NCBI RefSeq assembly: GCF_000512205.2
Contig: NZ_CP006644.1
Span: 3,032,520-3,096,519, forward strand
Source: Sphingomonas sanxanigenens DSM 19645 = NX02
GTDB taxonomy: Bacteria; Pseudomonadota; Alphaproteobacteria; Sphingomonadales; Sphingomonadaceae
Reading direction: 5' to 3'
DNA: 64,000 nt
Under the pieces are notes generated by a model. That model was not told the DNA's origin and ran no database searches. It saw nothing but the letters and a program-made list of their open reading frames with translations. This document shows positions 16,749 through 26,498 of the stretch, in pieces. Positions within the stretch are counted from its first letter, which is position 1, and each line of letters begins with the position of its first letter. A program made the translations under genes and the position numbers.

Positions 16749-17926
16749 ACGGCGAGATCGCGATCCTGGGCGCGGGCATGCACCCGTGGGGCAAATGGGG
16801 CCGCAACTTCGTCGGCTATGGCGTCGCCGCCGCGCAGGAAGCGCTGGCCGAGGCCGGCATCGAATGGCGCGACGTGCAGTTCGTCTCGGGCGCGGCGACG
16901 ATGCGCTGCGGCTATCCCGGCTATGTCGCAGGCGCCACCTTCGCGCAGGCGCTGGGCTGGCAGGGCGCCGAGGTCAACACGAGCTATGCCGCCTGCGCCA
17001 GCGGGTCACAGGCGCTGGCCGCCGCGCGTGCCAAGATTCTCAGCGGCCAGGCGGATGTCGCGCTGGTGATCGGCGCGGACACCACCCCCAAGGGCTTCCT
17101 CGCGCCGGCGAAGGGCGACCGTCCCGACGATCCCGACTGGGTGCGCTTCCGCGTCGGCATCACCAATCCGACCTATTTCGCGCTCTACGCGCGGCGGCGG
17201 ATGGAGATCTATGGCGACAGCCAGGAGGATTTCGCGCGGGTGAAGGTGAAGAACGCCGCGCACGGCCTCGCCAACCCCAAGGCGCGCTATCGCAAGGCGT
17301 TTACCCTGGAGGATGTCGCGGGTTCGGCGATGGTCGCCGATCCGTTGCGGCTGATGGACATCTGCGCCACGTCGGACGGCGGCGCGGCCCTGATCGTCTC
17401 CAGCCTCGATTATGCCCGCCGCATCGGCAGGGCGGATGCGCCGCGCGTCGCCGCGATCTCGACGATCACGCCGACCTTCGCCTCGGCGATCGTCGAGATG
17501 CCGGATCTCGCGACCGACAGCGCGGTTGCCGCCGATGCGCGCAGCTTCCGCGCGGCGTTGCCGCAGAAGGCCTATGCCGAAGCCGGCATCGGCCCGGAAG
17601 ATATCTCGGTCGCCGAGGTCTATGATCTTTCGACCGCGCTTGAGCTCGACTGGATCGAGGATCTGCAGCTCTGCGCGCGCGGCGATGCCGCCGCCCTCAC
17701 CCGCGACGGCGCCACCCGCGTGGGCGGCCGGATCCCGGTCAATCCGTCGGGCGGGCTCGCCTGCTTCGGGGAAGCGGTGCCGGCGCAGGCGATCGCGCAG
17801 GTCTGCGAACTCGCCTGGCAGATGCAGGGCCGCGCGGGCGAGCGGCAGGTGGATGGCGCCAAGGTGGGCATCACCGCCAACCAGGGGCTGTTCGGCCATG
17901 GCTCCTCCGTGATCGTGAAGCGGTGA
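16745..17926 (+). CDS. thiolase-like lipid-transfer/aldolase protein (Ltp family)
   Basis: The 393-residue protein has the thiolase fold of SCP-x/Ltp type. Cys84 (AACASGSQAL) stands at the usual nucleophile site, but the His of the HDC motif is replaced by Tyr293 (EVYDLST), as in the Ltp2 retro-aldolase, whose corresponding Tyr acts in C-C cleavage. The second Tyr known in Ltp2 is not evident in GGLACFGEAV. With the DUF35 partner directly upstream, a side-chain aldolase or a thiolase with altered chemistry are both possible. Bile-acid degraders use Sal1-type aldolases of this family, so removal of a C5 or C3 side chain is an attractive guess. Confidence 0.75.
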   Translation: MNGEIAILGAGMHPWGKWGRNFVGYGVAAAQEALAEAGIEWRDVQFVSGAATMRCGYPGYVAGATFAQALGWQGAEVNTSYAACASGSQALAAARAKILSGQADVALVIGADTTPKGFLAPAKGDRPDDPDWVRFRVGITNPTYFALYARRRMEIYGDSQEDFARVKVKNAAHGLANPKARYRKAFTLEDVAGSAMVADPLRLMDICATSDGGAALIVSSLDYARRIGRADAPRVAAISTITPTFASAIVEMPDLATDSAVAADARSFRAALPQKAYAEAGIGPEDISVAEVYDLSTALELDWIEDLQLCARGDAAALTRDGATRVGGRIPVNPSGGLACFGEAVPAQAIAQVCELAWQMQGRAGERQVDGAKVGITANQGLFGHGSSVIVKR

Positions 17927-17930
17927 GCCG

Positions 17931-19022
17931 ATGGCGGACGCTCTCGAAACCCCGCTGACACGCCTGCTCGGCTGCCGCTATCCGATCGTCCAGACCGCGA
18001 TGGGCTGGGTGGCGACGCCGCCGCTCGTGATCGCCACCTCCAACGCCGGCGCCTTCGGCTTCCTCGCCGCATCGGTGATGCAGCCGGCGGAGGCGCGCGC
18101 GGCGATCGAGGCCGTGCGCGCCGGCACCGACCAGCCGTTCGGCGTCAATTTCCACAGTTTCCAGCCCGGCGCCGCCGAGATCGTCGACATCATCGTCGAC
18201 CATGCCGCGCAGGTCCGCGCGGTGAGCTTCGGCCGTGGGCCCGATGCGAAGATGATCGCGCGCTTCAAGGATGCGGGCATCCTGTGCATGCCCACCGTCG
18301 GCGCGGTCAAACATGCCCAGAAGATGGTGCAGCTCGGCGTCGACGCCGTGACCGTGCAGGGCGGCGAAGGCGGCGGCCATACCGGATCGGTGCCGACAAC
18401 CGTGCTGTTGCCGCAGGTGCTCGACGCGGTGCAGGTGCCGGTAATCGCCGCTGGCGGGTTTGCCGACGGGCGCGGCCTCGCCGCAGCACTGGCCTTCGGC
18501 GCGGTCGGCATCGCGATGGGCACGCGCTTCCTGATGACCCGCGAGAGCGCGCCGCCGGAGAATGTGAAGGCGCGCTATGTGAAGGCCGGCACCGACGATA
18601 TCCTCGTCTCGACCAAGGTCGACGGCCTTCCCCAGCGGATGATCCGCAACGCCGCGCTCGACCGCATCGAACGCTCTTCCGGCATGGGGCTCTGGCGCCG
18701 CGCGGTCGAGAGCGGGCTGCAGATGAAGAGGCAGAGCGGCGCTTCCTATGGCGAACTGCTCGCGGCGGCGAAGGGCATGACCAGCCATGGCGGGCTCAGC
18801 CTGCCGCAGGCGATGATGGCGGCCGCCGCGCCGATGCTGATCCAGCGCGCGGTGGTGGAGGGCGATGCCGATGGCGGGCTGATGGCGACGGGCGTCGTCG
18901 CCGGCCGGCTCGGCGACCTGCCGACCTGCGCGGAACTGATCGACGCCATTGTCGCGCAGGCACGCGCGCGGCTTGCCGCGCTCGCCCCTGCGCCCACCCC
19001 AACCCCGGCCGGAGTGCTCTGA
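17931..19022 (+). CDS. ipdC: IpdC-like flavin reductase (nitronate monooxygenase family)
   Basis: The 363-residue protein is an FMN enzyme of the nitronate monooxygenase family: RYPIVQTAMGWVATPPLVIATSNAGAFGFL at the start, VQGGEGGGHTG near residue 140 and VIAAGGFADGRGLAAALAFGAVGIAMGTRFL for phosphate binding. Its position between ipdAB and echA20, and its sequence, fit IpdC (Rv3553), which introduces a double bond into ring C of a HIP-derived CoA ester before hydrolysis. The tail is a Pro/Ala-rich stretch (APAPTPTPAG). It begins four bases after the thiolase-like gene and overlaps echA20 (TGATG). Confidence 0.85.
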   Translation: MADALETPLTRLLGCRYPIVQTAMGWVATPPLVIATSNAGAFGFLAASVMQPAEARAAIEAVRAGTDQPFGVNFHSFQPGAAEIVDIIVDHAAQVRAVSFGRGPDAKMIARFKDAGILCMPTVGAVKHAQKMVQLGVDAVTVQGGEGGGHTGSVPTTVLLPQVLDAVQVPVIAAGGFADGRGLAAALAFGAVGIAMGTRFLMTRESAPPENVKARYVKAGTDDILVSTKVDGLPQRMIRNAALDRIERSSGMGLWRRAVESGLQMKRQSGASYGELLAAAKGMTSHGGLSLPQAMMAAAAPMLIQRAVVEGDADGGLMATGVVAGRLGDLPTCAELIDAIVAQARARLAALAPAPTPTPAGVL

Positions 19023-19771
19023 TGCCGATCACCACCACGATCGGCGATCGCATCGCCGAGATCGTTTTCGACGTGCCGCCGGTCAACGCGTTCGACAGCG
19101 CGACCTGGAACGCCATCCCGGCGATGATCCACGCGGCGGGCAACAATCCGGACGTGAACGTGGTGTTGATCCGCGCCGAGGGCCGCGGTTTCTGCGGCGG
19201 CGTCGATATCAAGGAGATGCAGGCGCACCCCGAGCGGATCACATCGCTCAACCGCGGCAATTACCTGACCTTCAAAGCGGTCCGCGATTGCGAGGTGCCG
19301 GTGGTGGTCGCCGCCCACAAGTTCGTGATCGGCGGCGGCATCGGCATCTGCGGCGCGTCGGACACGATCATCGCATCCGACGACGCCTATTTCTCGCTTC
19401 CAGAGGTCGATCGCGGCGCGATGGGCGGTGCCAGCCACCTGTCGCGCATGCTGCCGCTGCACAAGGTGCGCGCCGCCTTCTTCACCGGCGGCAACATCCC
19501 CGCGGCCGAAGCCTATCGGCTGGGCGCGGTGGAAGCGGTGGTGCCGCGCGATGCGCTGATCGAGGAAGCGCGCGGCTTCTGCGCCAAGATCGCAGGCAAG
19601 AGCCGCAAGGCGCTGGTGATCGCCAAGGAGGCGCTCAACGGCCTCGAACCGCGCGACGTCGATCGCGGCTATCGCTGGGAACAGGGCTTCACGCTCGAAA
19701 TGTACATGCACGAGGATTCGCAGAAGGCGCGCGACGCCTTCGTCGAGACCGGCAAGGCGGCGACCTTCTGA
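19022..19771 (+). CDS. echA20: ring-D hydrolase EchA20
   Basis: The 249-residue crotonase-fold protein lines up with EchA20 (Rv3550) along its length: MPITTTIGDRIAEI, VPPVNAFDS, RAEGRGFCGGVDIKEMQ, VIGGGIGICGASDTIIASDDAYFSLPEVDRGAMGG, then AKEALNGLEPRDVDRGYRWEQGFTLEM. EchA20 hydrolyses ring D of HIEC-CoA to give COCHEA-CoA, the substrate of IpdAB. The oxyanion-hole segments (GGVDI, GGGIGIC) are intact. Alternative: ordinary enoyl-CoA hydratase, which the neighbours make unlikely. Confidence 0.88.
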   Translation: MPITTTIGDRIAEIVFDVPPVNAFDSATWNAIPAMIHAAGNNPDVNVVLIRAEGRGFCGGVDIKEMQAHPERITSLNRGNYLTFKAVRDCEVPVVVAAHKFVIGGGIGICGASDTIIASDDAYFSLPEVDRGAMGGASHLSRMLPLHKVRAAFFTGGNIPAAEAYRLGAVEAVVPRDALIEEARGFCAKIAGKSRKALVIAKEALNGLEPRDVDRGYRWEQGFTLEMYMHEDSQKARDAFVETGKAATF

Positions 19772-19772
19772 C

Positions 19773-20924
<1,152 letters not shown>

Positions 20925-20935
20925 GGGAGGCGGAC

Positions 20936-21919
20936 ATGGATTTTCGCCTGACCGACGACCAGCGCGAACTGCGCGACGCCGTGCGTGACTATCTGGCCGG
21001 CGAGCATGGTCCGGAAACGCTGCGCCGCCTCGACGCCGAGGGCAACCGCGACCCCGCGCTGTGGCACGGCCTTGTCGGCATGGGGATGACCGGACTGCTG
21101 GTATCGGAGGCCGATGGCGGGCTCGGTCTCGGGCTCGTCGAAGCCGTGCTGGTCGCAGTCGAACTCGGGCGTGCCTGCGTCTCCGAGCCGGTAGCAGATA
21201 CCGCGCTGGTCGCAGCGCCCCTGCTCGATGCCGCGCAGAGGCAGGCGATCGCCGCCGGCGGGCTGAAGGTCGCGCTGGCGCACCCGGCCAACCCGTGGAT
21301 CGCCGATCTCGATCAGGCCGGCCTGCTCTATGGCGGCGGCACCGCGCTGGCCCCGCCCGAGCCACAGCCGCTGGAGAGCGTCGATCCGTTACGCCGGCTG
21401 TTCGCCCCCATCGCGGTGGAGCCCGACGACATCCTGCTCGACCGCGCCGCACTGATCGCCGCCGCGCAACTGGCGGGTGCCGCCGAACGGATGCTCGACC
21501 TCGCGACGGACTATGCGAAGACGCGCGAGCAGTTCGGCCAGCCGATCGGCAGCTTTCAGGCGGTGAAGCACCATCTCGCGACCGTCGCAGTGAAGCTGGA
21601 ATTCGCGAAGCCGGTGCTGTGGCGCGCCGCCTATGCCGCCGAGGCCGGCCATGCCCGCGCGCCGATCCAGATCAGCCACGCCAAGATCGCCACCACCGAT
21701 GCGGCGATACTGAGCGCCGAGACCGCGATCCAGGTGCATGGCGCGATGGGCTATACCTATGAGGTCGATCTCCACTTCTGGATGAAGCGCTGCTGGGCGC
21801 TCGCCGGCGCCTGGGGCGACCGCGCCTTCCACCAACGCCGGATCGAGGACGCCGTGATCGGCGGCGCGATGGCGATCGGCCCCGACACGACCTTCGAAAG
21901 CGAGTTGCACCATGGCTGA
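20936..21919 (+). CDS. acyl-CoA dehydrogenase family protein, short form
   Basis: At 327 residues this protein is about 50 shorter than the family norm. The N-terminal helical domain (MDFRLTDDQRELRDAV) and the C-terminal helical domain (YAKTREQFGQPIGSFQAVKH, HGAMGYTYEVDLHFWMKR) are clear, but the middle beta domain is mostly missing. Such short chains occur as one half of the alpha2-beta2 heterotetrameric steroid dehydrogenases (ChsE/FadE pairs), so it may pair with the FadE30-like protein before it or with the dehydrogenase at 24595. GGGAGG lies before its ATG. Its stop overlaps fadA6. Confidence 0.8.
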   Translation: MDFRLTDDQRELRDAVRDYLAGEHGPETLRRLDAEGNRDPALWHGLVGMGMTGLLVSEADGGLGLGLVEAVLVAVELGRACVSEPVADTALVAAPLLDAAQRQAIAAGGLKVALAHPANPWIADLDQAGLLYGGGTALAPPEPQPLESVDPLRRLFAPIAVEPDDILLDRAALIAAAQLAGAAERMLDLATDYAKTREQFGQPIGSFQAVKHHLATVAVKLEFAKPVLWRAAYAAEAGHARAPIQISHAKIATTDAAILSAETAIQVHGAMGYTYEVDLHFWMKRCWALAGAWGDRAFHQRRIEDAVIGGAMAIGPDTTFESELHHG

Positions 21920-23066
21920 GGCCTATATCGTCGATGCCGTCCGCGCGCCCACCGGCCGCAAGAAGGGCAGCCTCGCGGCCGTCCACCCCGCCGACCTCGC
22001 TGCGCATCCGCTGAAGGCGCTGATCGCGCGCACCGGCATCGATCCGGCGCTGGTCGACGACGTGATCTGGGGCTGCTGTGACACGATCGGGCCGCAGGCG
22101 GGCGATATCGGCCGCACGGCGTGGCTCGTCGCGGGCCTCCCCGAACATGTGCCGGGGGTGACGATCGACCGGCAATGCGGCTCCTCGCAGCAGGCGATCC
22201 ATTTCGCCGCGCAGGGGGTGATGAGCGGCACGCAGGATCTGGTCGTCGCCGGCGGCAGCCAGGCGATGAACGCGATCCCCATCTCCGCGGCGATGTTCGC
22301 AGGCCAGCCCTATGGCTTCGACAGCCCGTTCGTCGGCGCCAAGGGGTGGGTCGCGCGCTACGGCACCGAGGAGGTCAACCAGATCAAATCTGCCGAGATG
22401 ATCGCGGCGAAATGGCAGATCAGCCGCGAGGCGATGGAGGCGTTCGCGACCGCCTCGCACGCCCGCGCGCAGGCGGCGACCGACAAGGGCTGGTTCGCCG
22501 CCGAGATCGCCCCGCTCGAAGGGCTCGCGCATGACGAGACGATCCGCCCCACGACCTCGCCGGAAGGCCTCGCCCAGCTCAAGCCGGTGCGCGAGGGCGG
22601 CATCATCACCGCCGGCATGTCCAGCCAGAATTGCGACGGCGCCGCCGCGCTGCTGATCGCCGGCGAGGCGGCGGTGAAAGCGCATCGGCTCACGCCGCGT
22701 GCGCGCATCCATCACCTGTCGGTGCGCGCCGACAACCCGATCTGGATGCTGACCGGCCCGATCCCCGCCACCCGCTACGCGCTGGAGAAGGCGGGCATGT
22801 CGATCGACGATATCGACCTGTTCGAATGCAACGAGGCCTTCGCATCGGTGCCGATGGCGTGGATGCAGGAACTGGGCGTGCCGCACGAGAAGATGAATGT
22901 GCAGGGCGGCGGCATCGCGCTCGGCCATCCGATCGGCGCCACCGGCGCGCGGCTGATGACGACCCTGCTCAACGCGCTGGAGCGCACCGGCGGCCGCTAT
23001 GGCCTGCAGACGATGTGCGAGGGCGGCGGGCAGGCCAACGTCACCATCATCGAACGGCTCGGCTGA
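21912..23066 (+). CDS. fadA6: 3-ketoacyl-CoA thiolase FadA6
   Basis: The 384-residue thiolase closely resembles FadA6 (Rv3556c): VDAVRAPTGRKKGSLA, GCCDTIGPQAGDIGR, VTIDRQCGSSQQAI with nucleophile Cys89, IPATRYALEKAG, ECNEAFASVPMAW with the conserved His-equivalent NEAF motif, GGGIALGHPIGATGAR (His) and the tail LQTMCEGGGQANVTIIERL with the second Cys. FadA6 cleaves the CoA thioester made after ring C opening and releases acetyl- or propionyl-type units. It overlaps its neighbours on both sides. Confidence 0.88.
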   Translation: MAEAYIVDAVRAPTGRKKGSLAAVHPADLAAHPLKALIARTGIDPALVDDVIWGCCDTIGPQAGDIGRTAWLVAGLPEHVPGVTIDRQCGSSQQAIHFAAQGVMSGTQDLVVAGGSQAMNAIPISAAMFAGQPYGFDSPFVGAKGWVARYGTEEVNQIKSAEMIAAKWQISREAMEAFATASHARAQAATDKGWFAAEIAPLEGLAHDETIRPTTSPEGLAQLKPVREGGIITAGMSSQNCDGAAALLIAGEAAVKAHRLTPRARIHHLSVRADNPIWMLTGPIPATRYALEKAGMSIDDIDLFECNEAFASVPMAWMQELGVPHEKMNVQGGGIALGHPIGATGARLMTTLLNALERTGGRYGLQTMCEGGGQANVTIIERLG

Positions 23067-23665
23067 TGCCGGCCTATGCCTTCGAGGGATCGGTGCCGGT
23101 GGTCGATCCGGGCAGCTTCCTGCACCCGACCGCGTCGCTGATCGGCGACGTGATCGTCGGGCCCGGCTGCTACATCGGCCCCGGCGCCTCGCTGCGCGGC
23201 GACTTCGGCCGCATCACCGTCGAGGGCAATGCATCCGTGCAGGACAATGTGACATTGCACAGCTCCGCCGAGACCGACTGCATCCTCGGCTATGGCTGTA
23301 CGATCGGCCATGGCGCGGTGCTGCATGGCTGCACCCTGGGCCGGCACGTGCTGGTCGGCATGAACGCGGTGGTGCTCGATACCGCGGACATCGGCGACGA
23401 ATGCCTCGTCGCCGCGCTCAGCCTTGTGAAATCCGGGCTGGAGGCGCCGCCGCGCAGCCTGATCGCGGGCAATCCGGCCAAGGTGGTCAAGACGCTGACC
23501 GCCGAGCAGATCGTGTGGCGGATGGAGGATGATGGCGAATATGTCCGCCTCGCCCGCCGCTCGCTCGCGGCGCTGGTGGAATGCGCGCCGCTCGCCGCGC
23601 CCGAGCCCGATCGCCGCCGCCCCGCGCGCGGCGCACGGGCGGTGCGGCTGTCTCGAAGCCATTAA
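23066..23665 (+). CDS. gamma-carbonic anhydrase-like hexapeptide protein
   Basis: The 199-residue protein is a left-handed beta-helix made of hexapeptide repeats (for example VIVGPGCYIGPGASLRGDFG and IGHGAVLHGCTLGRHVLVGMNAVV). It resembles PaaY/CaiE and the gamma carbonic anhydrases, and keeps metal-binding type histidines (TLHSS, GHGAVLHG). Proteins of this kind sit in several CoA-ester pathways; PaaY was described as a thioesterase that rescues stalled thioesters. That role would fit here. The last 25 residues are Arg/Pro-rich and may be disordered. Confidence 0.75.
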   Translation: MPAYAFEGSVPVVDPGSFLHPTASLIGDVIVGPGCYIGPGASLRGDFGRITVEGNASVQDNVTLHSSAETDCILGYGCTIGHGAVLHGCTLGRHVLVGMNAVVLDTADIGDECLVAALSLVKSGLEAPPRSLIAGNPAKVVKTLTAEQIVWRMEDDGEYVRLARRSLAALVECAPLAAPEPDRRRPARGARAVRLSRSH

Positions 23666-23680
23666 GGGGAGGATGTGGGC

Positions 23681-24595
23681 GTGGGATTGTGTGACGGACG
23701 CGTGGTGATCGTGACGGGGGCCGGCGGCGGGCTCGGGCGCGCCTATGCGCTCGGCCTCGCCGCCGAGGGCGCGAAGGTGGTGGTGAACGACCTCGGCGTC
23801 GGCACCCATGGCGAGGCCGGCGAGAGCAAGGGCGCCGCCGAGAAGGTGGTCGACGAGATCCGCGCGGCCGGCGGCGAAGCCATCGCCGACACCGCCGACG
23901 TCGCCGACTGGGATGCGACCCGCGAGACGGTGAGGACGGCGATCGACGCGTTCGGGACGCTCCACGCGGTCGTCAACAATGCCGGCTTCGTGCGCGATCG
24001 CATGTTCGTCTCGGCGACGCCCGAGGAATGGGATGCGGTGACGCGCGTCCACCTGCGCGGCCATTTCTGCCTCAGCCGCCACGCGGTCGATTATTGGCGC
24101 GCGGAGCAGAAAGCCGGCCGCCCGGTCGACGCGCGCATCGTCAACACCACCTCCGGCGCGGGGCTGCAGGGCAGCGTCGGCCAGAGCGCCTATTCCGCCG
24201 CCAAGGCGGGCATCGCCGCGCTGACCCTGGTGCAGGCGACCGAACTCGCCCGCTACGGCATCACCGCCAATGCGCTGGCCCCCAACGCACGCACGCGCAT
24301 GACGATGACCGCATTCGCCGACACGATGACCGCGCTGCAGGACGCCGCGTTCGACCCTTACGCGCCGGAAAACACCGCGCCTCTGGTCGCCTGGCTGGTC
24401 AGCGCGGCGTCCAGCGCCGTCACCGGCCAGGTGTTCGAACCGTTCGGCGGCACGATCCGCATCGCCGAGGGCTGGACCGACGGCCCCACCTCGCCCGACC
24501 CCGGCCGCGCGCTGACCGCTGCCGAAGCGGGCGATGTCGTCGCGGCGCTGGTCGCCGGTCGCGCGCCCGCCAAACCGGTCTACGGAGCCGGCTGA
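23681..24595 (+). CDS. SDR, hydroxyacyl-CoA dehydrogenase-like
   Basis: The 304-residue protein is a classical SDR of the MFE-2/Hsd4A type: VTGAGGGLGRAYALGLAAEGAKVVVNDLG with the extended insert GVGTHGEAGESKGAAEKVVDEI that is typical of peroxisomal-type 3-hydroxyacyl-CoA dehydrogenases, NNAGFVRDRMF, and catalytic TTSGAGLQGSVGQSAYSAAKAG. It probably oxidises a 3-hydroxyacyl-CoA made by the MaoC hydratase. GTG 23681 was chosen over the first in-frame GTG (23675), because the AGGGGAGG site (23665-23672) leaves proper spacing only for 23681. The stop overlaps the next gene (TGATG). Confidence 0.82.
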   Translation: MGLCDGRVVIVTGAGGGLGRAYALGLAAEGAKVVVNDLGVGTHGEAGESKGAAEKVVDEIRAAGGEAIADTADVADWDATRETVRTAIDAFGTLHAVVNNAGFVRDRMFVSATPEEWDAVTRVHLRGHFCLSRHAVDYWRAEQKAGRPVDARIVNTTSGAGLQGSVGQSAYSAAKAGIAALTLVQATELARYGITANALAPNARTRMTMTAFADTMTALQDAAFDPYAPENTAPLVAWLVSAASSAVTGQVFEPFGGTIRIAEGWTDGPTSPDPGRALTAAEAGDVVAALVAGRAPAKPVYGAG

Positions 24596-25719
24596 TGGCG
24601 CTCGCGCTCTCCGACGAGCAGTTGGCGATCCGCGACGCGGCGCGCGACTATCTGCGCGACCATGCCGGGTTCGAGCGGTTGCGCACCGTGGTCGACGGCG
24701 AGGCCGGCTGGGACGAGGCGCTGTGGCGCGGCTTCGCCGGCGAACTGGGTTTCACCGGCCTCGGCATCGCCGAGGCGGATGGCGGCATCGGGCTGGGGCC
24801 GATCGAACAGGCGCTGGTGCTGGAGGAACTCGGCCGCACCCTGGCGCCGATCCCCTGGTTCGAAAGCGTCGTGCTGGCCGGCGGCACCATCGCGCGCGCC
24901 TTCGACGGGCCGATGCGCGCCGCGCTGCTCGGCCGCATTGCCGGTGGCGAGCCCGCGACATTGGCGGTCCGCGCGCCTTCGGGTGCCGCGCTTCCCGGCG
25001 GCATCGGCCCGCGCATCGCCGATGGCCGCCTTTCGGGCGAGGCGCAGTATGTGCCCTTCGGCCATGTCGCCGCGCTGCTGCTGGTTGCCGCGCGGAGCGG
25101 TGACGGCGACGGCTGGGACGGGCTGACGCTCGCCGCCATCCCCGCCGACCGCGCGGGCATATCGATCGAGCGGGTCACCACGCTCGACCTCACCCGCCCC
25201 TTCGCGACGATCCGCTTCGACGATGTCGACGTAGCGGCGGACGAGATGGTCGCCGACGCGGGTGACGCCATCCGCCAAGGCTGGCTGGCGGCGACGGGCC
25301 TGCTCGCGTCCGAACAGGTCGGCGGTGCCGCACGCGCGCTGGAAGAGACCGTGGCCTACGCCATGGAGCGCGTTCAGTTCGGCCGCATCATCGGCTCCTT
25401 CCAGGCGGTCAAGCATCGCCTTGCCGACATGAAGCTGCTCGTCGACAGCGCCCGCTCCGCCGCCGACTGGGCGGCGCGCGCGATCGCCGATGGCGGGGAC
25501 TTCGCGCAGGCCGCCGCCGGCGCCGCCACCTATTGCAGCCAGGCCTTCCTCACCTGCGCCGCCGATGCGATCCAGCTCCACGGCGGCATCGGCTTCACCT
25601 GGGAGCATCACGCCCATCTGTTCTTCAAGCGCGCGCGCTCCAGCGCCGCGTTGCTCGACGCGCCCGACGCGCATCGCGACGCGATCGCCCGCGCCATCAT
25701 CGACGAGGTTGCCGCATGA
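24595..25719 (+). CDS. acyl-CoA dehydrogenase family protein
   Basis: The 374-residue protein has the N-terminal helices (LALSDEQLAIRDAARDYL), a reduced middle domain (RPFATIRFDDVDVAADEMV) and the C-terminal helices (YAMERVQFGRIIGSFQAVKHRLADMK, HGGIGFTWEHHAHLFFKRA). The FAD-loop motif of full-length family members is not obvious, so it too may be the partner of another subunit, like FadE31-33 or ScdD of known steroid clusters. Which of the three dehydrogenases pair cannot be told from the sequence. It overlaps ipdF by four bases. Confidence 0.8.
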   Translation: MALALSDEQLAIRDAARDYLRDHAGFERLRTVVDGEAGWDEALWRGFAGELGFTGLGIAEADGGIGLGPIEQALVLEELGRTLAPIPWFESVVLAGGTIARAFDGPMRAALLGRIAGGEPATLAVRAPSGAALPGGIGPRIADGRLSGEAQYVPFGHVAALLLVAARSGDGDGWDGLTLAAIPADRAGISIERVTTLDLTRPFATIRFDDVDVAADEMVADAGDAIRQGWLAATGLLASEQVGGAARALEETVAYAMERVQFGRIIGSFQAVKHRLADMKLLVDSARSAADWAARAIADGGDFAQAAAGAATYCSQAFLTCAADAIQLHGGIGFTWEHHAHLFFKRARSSAALLDAPDAHRDAIARAIIDEVAA

Positions 25720-26498
25720 GCCGTAATGTTCCGCCCTATCCCACGCCCCGCAACCTGCTCGCCGGCAAGACGGTGGTGGTCACCGCCGCCGCCGGCACCG
25801 GCATCGGCTTCGCGGTCGCCAGGCGCGCCGCCGAGGAAGGCGCATCGGTGCTGATCAGCGATTTCCACGAGCGCCGGCTGGGCGAGGCGGCGGACCGCAT
25901 CGCCGCCGAGACCGGCCATCGCCCGGCGACGCAGCTTTGCGACGTCACCCGCGAGGATGCCGTGCAGGCGCTGCGCGACGCCGCGGTCGCCCAGCTCGGC
26001 CATGTCGACATCCTCATCAACAATGCCGGCCTCGGCGGCACCGCCAGCGTCGTCGACATGAAGGATGAGGACTGGAGCCGCGTGCTCGATGTTACCCTCA
26101 CGTCGGTGATGCGGATGAGCCGCGCCTTCCTGCCGCACATGTACGAACGCGGCGGCGGCGCCGTCGTCAACAACGCCTCGGTGCTCGGCTGGCGCGCGCA
26201 GGAAGGGCAATCGCATTATGCCGCGGCGAAGGCCGGGGTGATGGCGTTCACGCGCTGCTCGGCGATCGAGGCGGCGGCGCATGGCGTGCGGATCAACGCG
26301 GTCGCGCCGTCGATCGCGATGCACGCCTTCCTCGCCAAGGTGACGACCGACGAACTGCTGGCTGAACTCTCCGCGCGAGAAGCGTTCGGCCGGCCGGCGG
26401 AGGTGTGGGAAATCGCCAACGTCATGATCTTCCTCGCCAGCGATCTCGCCAGCTACATGACCGGCGAGATCCTCTCGGTCTCGAGCCAGCGCGCATGA
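25716..26498 (+). CDS. ipdF: SDR, IpdF-like 5-hydroxy-HIP-CoA dehydrogenase
   Basis: The 260-residue SDR begins RNLLAGKTVVVTAAAGTGIGFA, a cofactor motif with AAAGTGIG instead of the common GASSGIG; that spelling, the ISDFHERRLGEAAD stretch, and NNASVLGWRAQEGQSHYAAAKAGVMAFTRCSAIEAA match IpdF (Rv3559c) as I recall it. IpdF acts on the ring C hydroxyl/keto group of HIP-CoA. Catalytic Ser (NNAS), Tyr and Lys (YAAAK) are present. It overlaps the gene before and the MaoC gene after by ATGA junctions. Confidence 0.78.
   Translation: MSRNVPPYPTPRNLLAGKTVVVTAAAGTGIGFAVARRAAEEGASVLISDFHERRLGEAADRIAAETGHRPATQLCDVTREDAVQALRDAAVAQLGHVDILINNAGLGGTASVVDMKDEDWSRVLDVTLTSVMRMSRAFLPHMYERGGGAVVNNASVLGWRAQEGQSHYAAAKAGVMAFTRCSAIEAAAHGVRINAVAPSIAMHAFLAKVTTDELLAELSAREAFGRPAEVWEIANVMIFLASDLASYMTGEILSVSSQRA

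Noticed and set aside
16745-17926. A classical acetyl-CoA acetyltransferase
   Set aside because: The catalytic His is replaced by Tyr293, and the GHP motif of thiolases is NPSGG here; the DUF35 partner also points to the Ltp group.
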